Below are positions 59,416 to 64,000 of a stretch of DNA of 64,000 nucleotides, one piece after another. A model generated the notes under the pieces. That model had not been told where the DNA came from, searched no databases, and saw only the letters and a program-made list of their open reading frames with translations. The stretch is from Streptomyces sp. ITFR-16 (GTDB taxonomy: Bacteria; Actinomycetota; Actinomycetes; Streptomycetales; Streptomycetaceae): assembly GCF_031844705.1 (NCBI RefSeq), contig NZ_CP134609.1, positions 4,650,001-4,714,000 on the forward strand. The letters run 5' to 3'. Each line of letters begins with the position of its first letter. The first letter of the stretch is position 1. The position numbers and the translations under genes are program-made.

Positions 59416-60693
59416 TTGGTCGAGTTGATCCCCCTCGCACTCCCGCAGCCCCGCCGGGTCGCGGTCATCGGCGGCAGCCGTATCCCGTTCGCCCGCTCCG
59501 ACGGCCCGTACGCACAGGCCTCCAACCAGCAGATGCTGACCGCCGCGCTGGACGGCCTGGTCGAGCGGTTCGGGCTGGCGGGGCAGCGGATCGGTGAGTT
59601 CACCGCCGGCGCGGTCCTCAAGCACAGCCGGGACTTCAACCTGGCCCGGGAGACCGTGCTCGGCTCCCGGCTCGACCCGCGCACCCCCGCGTACGACATC
59701 CAGCAGGCCTGCGGCACCGGGCTCCAGGCGGTGATCACGGCCGCCGACAAGATCATGCTCGGGGCCGTCGACTCCGCGATCGCGGGCGGCGCGGACACCA
59801 CGAGCGACGCCCCGCTCGGCGTCAACGACGAGCTGCGCAGGCTGCTGCTGGCGGCCCGCCGGGCGAAGTCGGCGGCCGGCCGGGTCAAGGCGCTGGCAGG
59901 CGTACGCCCCCGCCATCTCGTCCCGGACATCCCGCGCAACGCCGAACCCCGCACGGGCCTTTCGATGGGCGAGCACGCGGCGGTCACCGCCCGCCGGTGG
60001 GACATCGGCCGGGCGGAACAGGACCTCCTCGCCGCCACCAGCCACCAGCGGCTCGCCGCCGCCTACGAGCGGGGCTTCCTGGACGACCTCGTCGTGCCGT
60101 ACCTCGGCCTGGACCGGGACCAGAACCTGCGCCCCGGCTCCACGGTCGGGAAACTCGCCGCGCTGAAGCCGGTGTTCGGCGCGGACCACCCCGACGCGAC
60201 GATGACCGCGGGCAACTCCACCCCGCTCACGGACGGCGCCGCGACCGTGCTGCTGGCGAGCGAGGAGTGGGCCGAGCGCCGCGGCCTGGAACCGCAGGCG
60301 TATCTGTCCCTGTACGAGACGGCGGCCGTCGACTACGTGGGCGGCGAGGACGGGCTGCTGATGGCGCCCGCGTACGCGGTGCCGAGGATGCTGGAGCGGG
60401 CCGGGCTGGGCATCGAGGACTTCGACCTCTTCGAGGTGCACGAGGCCTTCGCGTCCCAGGTGCTCGCCACCCTGGCCGCCTGGGAGAAGCAGGGACTCGC
60501 CCCCGTCGACCGGGAGAAGCTCAACGTCGCGGGGTCCTCCCTCGCGACCGGGCACCCCTTCGCCGCGACGGGCGCCCGGATCGTCGCCACCCTCGCCAAG
60601 CTCCTCGCGGAACGGGACGCCCCGGGGCGGGGCCTCATCTCGATCTGCGCGGCGGGCGGCCAGGGCGTGACGGCGATCCTCGAACGTGTGTGA
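59416..60693 (+). CDS. Acetyl-CoA acetyltransferase (FadA2-like thiolase)
   Basis: This protein of about 425 residues is a thiolase with the nucleophilic cysteine in DIQQACGTGLQAVITA. The His of the late loop is in LFEVHEAFASQVLATLAAWE and the second Cys in ISICAAGGQGVTAIL. It cleaves or condenses acyl-CoA and 3-oxoacyl-CoA. Start choice is unsure: TTG 59416 is used here and TTG 59425 is an alternative, both weakly supported. Together with the reductase and dehydratase it would form a short-chain acyl cycle. Confidence 0.93.
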   Translation: MVELIPLALPQPRRVAVIGGSRIPFARSDGPYAQASNQQMLTAALDGLVERFGLAGQRIGEFTAGAVLKHSRDFNLARETVLGSRLDPRTPAYDIQQACGTGLQAVITAADKIMLGAVDSAIAGGADTTSDAPLGVNDELRRLLLAARRAKSAAGRVKALAGVRPRHLVPDIPRNAEPRTGLSMGEHAAVTARRWDIGRAEQDLLAATSHQRLAAAYERGFLDDLVVPYLGLDRDQNLRPGSTVGKLAALKPVFGADHPDATMTAGNSTPLTDGAATVLLASEEWAERRGLEPQAYLSLYETAAVDYVGGEDGLLMAPAYAVPRMLERAGLGIEDFDLFEVHEAFASQVLATLAAWEKQGLAPVDREKLNVAGSSLATGHPFAATGARIVATLAKLLAERDAPGRGLISICAAGGQGVTAILERV

Positions 60694-60789
60694 CGCGCAA
60701 AGAAGTTGAGCACGGTTCGGCGACGGCGTCAGGGCCGGTCGCCGGACGGATCAGGTGAACCGCCCGACCCCGATGCCGAGGAGCCGCAC

Positions 60790-62703
60790 GTGTCCACGCC
60801 ACCCGCCACTTCCCCCGCACCCGCCACCCCCGTCCTGGTCGAGCCCGCGAAGGTCAGGGCCGCCGACGGCAGCGTCCGGCAGGTCTCCGTACCGGCGTTC
60901 GCCCCGCCCGTGCGCCGGGGCTCGCTCGCGGAGATCCCGTTCGACAACGCCCGCTAAGCCCCCGAGGAGGCCGTCCTCAGCCGCAAGCAGCCGGACGGCA
61001 GCTGGCGGGACGTCACGGCGGCGGAGTTCGGGGCCGAGGTGCTCGCCGTCGCCAAGGGCCTGATCGCGGAGGGCCTGCGCGGCGGCGACCGCCTCGCGAT
61101 CATGGCCCGGACGACCTACGAGTGGACGCTGCTCGACTTCGCGGCCTGGGCCGCCGGCCTCGTCACCGTCCCCATCTACCCGACCTCCTCCGCCTTCCAG
61201 GCCCGCTGGATCCTCCAGGACTCGGGCGCGGTCGCCTGCGCGGTGGAGACGGCCGAACAGGGCCGCCTCATCAGCCAGGAACGCAAGCAGCTCGGCGACC
61301 TCACGCATCTGTGGCAGTTCGACACCGGCGTGCTCGGACGGCTGAAGAAGCTGGGCCGGGACATCCCCGACGACGCCGTCGCCGCCCGCCGCGCCACGCT
61401 GGAACCGGAGACCCCGGCCACCCTCATCTACACCTCGGGCACCACCGGCCGCCCCAAGGGCTGTGTGCTGACCCACGGCAACTTCTTCGCCGAGGTCGAC
61501 AACGCCATCGAGCTGCTGCACCCGGTCTTCAAGTCGGTCAGCAAGTACCCCGCGTCCACCCTGCTGTTCCTGCCGCTGTCGCACGTCTTCGGCCGGATGG
61601 TCGCGATCGGCTGTCTGCGCGCCCGGGTCCGCCTCGGCCACGCCCCGTCCATCGGGACCGAGGACCTGCTCGCCGACCTGGCCGGCTTCAAGCCGTCGTT
61701 CCTGCTGGCCATCCCGTACGTCCTGGAGAAGGTCTACAACACCGGCCGGGCCACCGCCGAGAAGATGGGCCGGGCCTCGTCCTTCGACCGGGCCGCCCGG
61801 ATCGCCCAGCGGTACGGGCAGGCCGTCGAGGCCGCCGAACACGGCACCGGACCCGGCCCCGGGCTCGGCCTGCGGGCGGCCCGCGCGCTGTACGACCCGC
61901 TGGTCTACCGCCGCATCCGGGCCGCGCTCGGCGGGCAGGTGCGGTACGCGATCTGCGGCGGCTCCCCGCTGGGCCGCCGGCTCGCCGCGTTCTACGCGGG
62001 CGCCGGCATCGAGATCTTCGAGGGCTACGGGCTGACGGAGACCACGGCCGCCGCCACCGTCACCCCGCCCCTGCGACCGCGCCTGGGCACGGTCGGCTGG
62101 CCGATGCCGGGCACCGCCGTCCGCATAGCCGAGGACGGCGAGGTGCTGCTCAGCGGCGGCCAGGTCTTCCAGGGCTACTGGGACGCGGAGCGCGGCGCGC
62201 CCGTCCCCGTACTGGACGGCGGCTGGTTCGCCACCGGTGACCTGGGCGCGCTCGACGAGGACGGCTACCTCACGATCACCGGCCGCAAGAAGGACATCAT
62301 CATCACCTCGGGCGGCAAGAACGTCACCCCGGCCCCGCTGGAGGACTGGCTGCGCGCCCACCCCCTGGTCAGCCAGTGCATGGTGGTCGGCGACAACCGT
62401 TCGTTCATCACCGCCCTGATCACCCTGGAGCCGGACGGACTCGACCACTGGCGCCGGATGAAGAAGAAGCAGGGCATCCCGATCCGCGACCTCGTCCACG
62501 ACGAGGACCTGCGCACGGCGCTCCAGCGCGCGGTCGACGAGGCCAACCGCCTGGTCTCGCGGGCCGAGTCGATCCGCAAGTTCACCGTGCTCCCGGTGGA
62601 CTTCACGGAGGAGGGCGGCCATCTGACGCCGTCGCTGAAGCTGAAGCGGGACGCGATCACGCGGGACTTCGATGCGGAGATCGAGGACCTGTACCGGAAG
62701 TAG
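60790..62703 (+). pseudogene. Long-chain acyl-CoA synthetase gene with an in-frame stop
   Basis: The gene starts at GTG 60790 (GAGGAG 6 bases before) with PVLVEPAKVRAADGSVRQVS and AEIPFDNAR, then meets TAA at 60955-60957. The same frame continues as APEEAVLSRKQPDGSWRDVT for 581 more codons, with the AMP-binding motifs YTSGTTGRPKGCVLTHG, EIFEGYGLTETTAAATVTPP and FATGDLGALDEDGYLTITGR. The late lysine region is TPSLKLKRDAITRDF. A single change from GAA or GAG to TAA would explain it. A restart at GTG 61039 would lose the conserved N-terminal 83 residues. As read, full-length enzyme is lost unless the stop is read through or is a sequencing error. Confidence 0.85.
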
Positions 62704-62842
62704 GGCCGGGGGCCGGGGTGTGAGGTCCCCCCCTCGCCCCCGCTCCCCCACGACTTTCGGCTCATTCCCGGATACTTTCGCCCGGCGGTCGTCGTCCATC
62801 GGCCGATGTCCGCCGGGTGGGGGCCGTCCTAGCGTCGGCGGT

Positions 62843-63853
62843 ATGGCTATCGACCGCGCACACCACCACCGCCTCCGGTCGGCGCTCGGTCTGTTCGTGC
62901 TGGCTCCGCTGATCGGGGAGTTCCTTCTCGGCAATCAGCCGGTCACCGCCCTGCCCTCGGTGTTCCTGCTCGCCCCTCTGTACGGCGGCGGCGCACTGCT
63001 CGTGCGTGAGGCCGCCCGGCGGGCCGGGCGGGGCTGGCCGACGATGATCCTGCTCGGGGCGGCCTACGGGCTGTTCGAGGAGGGGCCCGTCGACCAGATG
63101 CTGTGGAACCCGCACTACGGCGGCTTCGATCTGGCCGCCGCGTACGCCGGGCCGCGCGTACCCGTGCTGGACACGTCCGTCCAACTGCTCCAGGACGTGC
63201 TGACCCTGCACACCGTGTGGAGCATCTGCGTGCCCATCGCCCTGGTCGAGGCCTTCGCGCGGGGCGGCGACCGCACCCGGCCGTGGCTCGGTCTCCCCGG
63301 TCTCTCCGTGACCGCCCTCGTGTTCGTCGGGGGCTCCGGCTTCCTCGCCCTGGCCCAGGTGGAGTCCGAGGACTTCGTGGCCGCGCCGGGGCAGTTCGCC
63401 GCCGCCGGGTGTGTGATCGCCGTGCTGGTCGCGGTGGCGTTCCTGATCCGGCCGACGGGCGGGCGCGGTGCGGCCCCGCTGCCGCGCCCGTGGGTGGTCG
63501 GGGCGTCCGCCTTCGCCGCCACCAGTGCCTACTGGGGCCGGGAGCATCTGCCCGACGGGGTGCCGGCGGCCGTGCCGGTGCTCGGCTGGGCGGTGCTGCT
63601 GGCGGCGGTCCTGGTGCCCTGCGTGCGGTGGTCCCGGAGCGCGGGGTGGGGCGGGGCGCACCGGACGGCGCTCGCCGGGGGCGCGCTGCTCACATACGTC
63701 TGGGTGGGGTTCGAGCAGAGCCGCTATCTGGAGGTGTCGCGCGCCACGCAACTCCTCGGCAGCGCGCTGTTCGCGACGGGCGCGCTGGTGCTGCAGGCGG
63801 TGGCCGTGCACCGGAGCGGGCGCCGGGAGGGTTCGGACCCGCCTCTTGTCTGA
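62843..63853 (+). CDS. Multi-pass membrane protein, unknown function
   Basis: This 336-residue protein has about nine hydrophobic helices, for example LGLFVLAPLIGEFLLGNQPV, SVFLLAPLYGGGALLVREAA and GWPTMILLGAAYGLFEEGPV. The acidic segment FEEGPVDQMLWNPHYGGFDL after the third helix is conspicuous and could be a functional loop (metal or protease-like sites are not obvious). The C-terminus is basic. The ATG at 62843 is the first in frame after a non-coding gap of 139 bases. The family is not recognised. Confidence 0.78.
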   Translation: MAIDRAHHHRLRSALGLFVLAPLIGEFLLGNQPVTALPSVFLLAPLYGGGALLVREAARRAGRGWPTMILLGAAYGLFEEGPVDQMLWNPHYGGFDLAAAYAGPRVPVLDTSVQLLQDVLTLHTVWSICVPIALVEAFARGGDRTRPWLGLPGLSVTALVFVGGSGFLALAQVESEDFVAAPGQFAAAGCVIAVLVAVAFLIRPTGGRGAAPLPRPWVVGASAFAATSAYWGREHLPDGVPAAVPVLGWAVLLAAVLVPCVRWSRSAGWGGAHRTALAGGALLTYVWVGFEQSRYLEVSRATQLLGSALFATGALVLQAVAVHRSGRREGSDPPLV

Positions 63854-63933
63854 TGGCACGTCAGGTACGACGATGTCCCCGCACCACCGGACATGACGAT
63901 GTGTCAGATCAGTGCAGGGGAAGGAGGCCGCCG

Positions 63934-64000
63934 GTGCCGATATCGCCCGCCGGGCCGCTGTCGTACGGGATGCAGCTCCCGGTCCAGTCGCAGAGCGCCA
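63934..64000 (+). CDS. Probable LLM-class F420-dependent oxidoreductase, 5' end
   Basis: Only 22 residues fit in the window: a GTG start behind a strong GGAAGGAGG ribosome site, then PISPAGPLSYGMQLPVQSQS. The block YGMQLPVQSQS is typical of the first strand of actinobacterial luciferase-like, F420-dependent oxidoreductases. The rest lies outside the window. Confidence 0.5.
   Translation, partial: MPISPAGPLSYGMQLPVQSQSA

Overview
This 64 kb window comes from a Streptomyces-type actinobacterium. The DNA is very GC-rich and starts are often GTG or TTG behind purine-rich ribosome binding sites. Diagnostic genes include a class I lysyl-tRNA synthetase, futalosine-pathway menaquinone genes, DUF2637, DUF3558, DUF4232 and DUF4253 proteins, and Tat and lipoprotein signals. 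No tRNA or rRNA gene, CRISPR array or replication origin was seen.

Layout. At 1-3564 lie hemC (5' end cut by the window), a fused methyltransferase/uroporphyrinogen-III synthase (hemD) and hemB, followed by a short inverted-repeat element (MITE). From 3.7 to 7.1 kb are small membrane, lipoprotein and HTH genes. The stretch 7.1-13.8 kb is an accessory scrapyard: a decayed gene, two secreted proteins of unknown role, a TlpA-like paralogue, a complete IS3-family element, an IS5-like transposase remnant and a gene fragment. Chromosomal housekeeping genes resume at 13.8-30.3 kb: a DUF4253 protein, a cardiolipin synthase-like enzyme, argS and lysS divergently arranged, DUF2637 and DUF3558 proteins, rtcB, two NAD(P)-binding Rossmann-fold proteins (a classical SDR and an NmrA-like one), a MarR regulator, a Mut7-C protein and an acetyltransferase.

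The most interesting segment is 30.5-36.5 kb. Three neighbouring genes carry the same short glycine-rich motif resembling the bacterial amyloid signalling (BASS/RHIM-like) motifs linked to NLR proteins. They are a membrane protein with the motif at its N-terminus, a small Bell-like protein with the motif at its C-terminus, and an NB-ARC/TPR NLR-like ATPase. In the NLR gene the N-terminal motif is out of frame by one base at a G run. Next is a GT-B-like protein whose leader holds about 50 copies of a 7-bp repeat. An imperfect 37-bp direct repeat flanks the whole block. This looks like a conflict or cell-death module with a possibly switchable partner gene.

From 36.6 to 54.6 kb are conserved respiratory and cofactor genes: hemL with a phosphatase-like gene, a Tat-secreted deacetylase-like lipoprotein, a complete System II cytochrome c maturation operon (tlpA-ccdA-resB-ccsB), an aldehyde dehydrogenase divergent from a MarR regulator with two matching operator boxes, and the late futalosine genes (UbiD, UbiA and UbiX types, and mqnE). 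From 54.8 kb a cysteine-rich leader peptide precedes a TcyP-like cystine transporter. A TetR gene then precedes a HtdX/FabG4/FadA2-like fatty-acid set with two palindromic operators, an acyl-CoA synthetase broken by one in-frame TAA, a membrane protein and the start of an LLM-type oxidoreductase.
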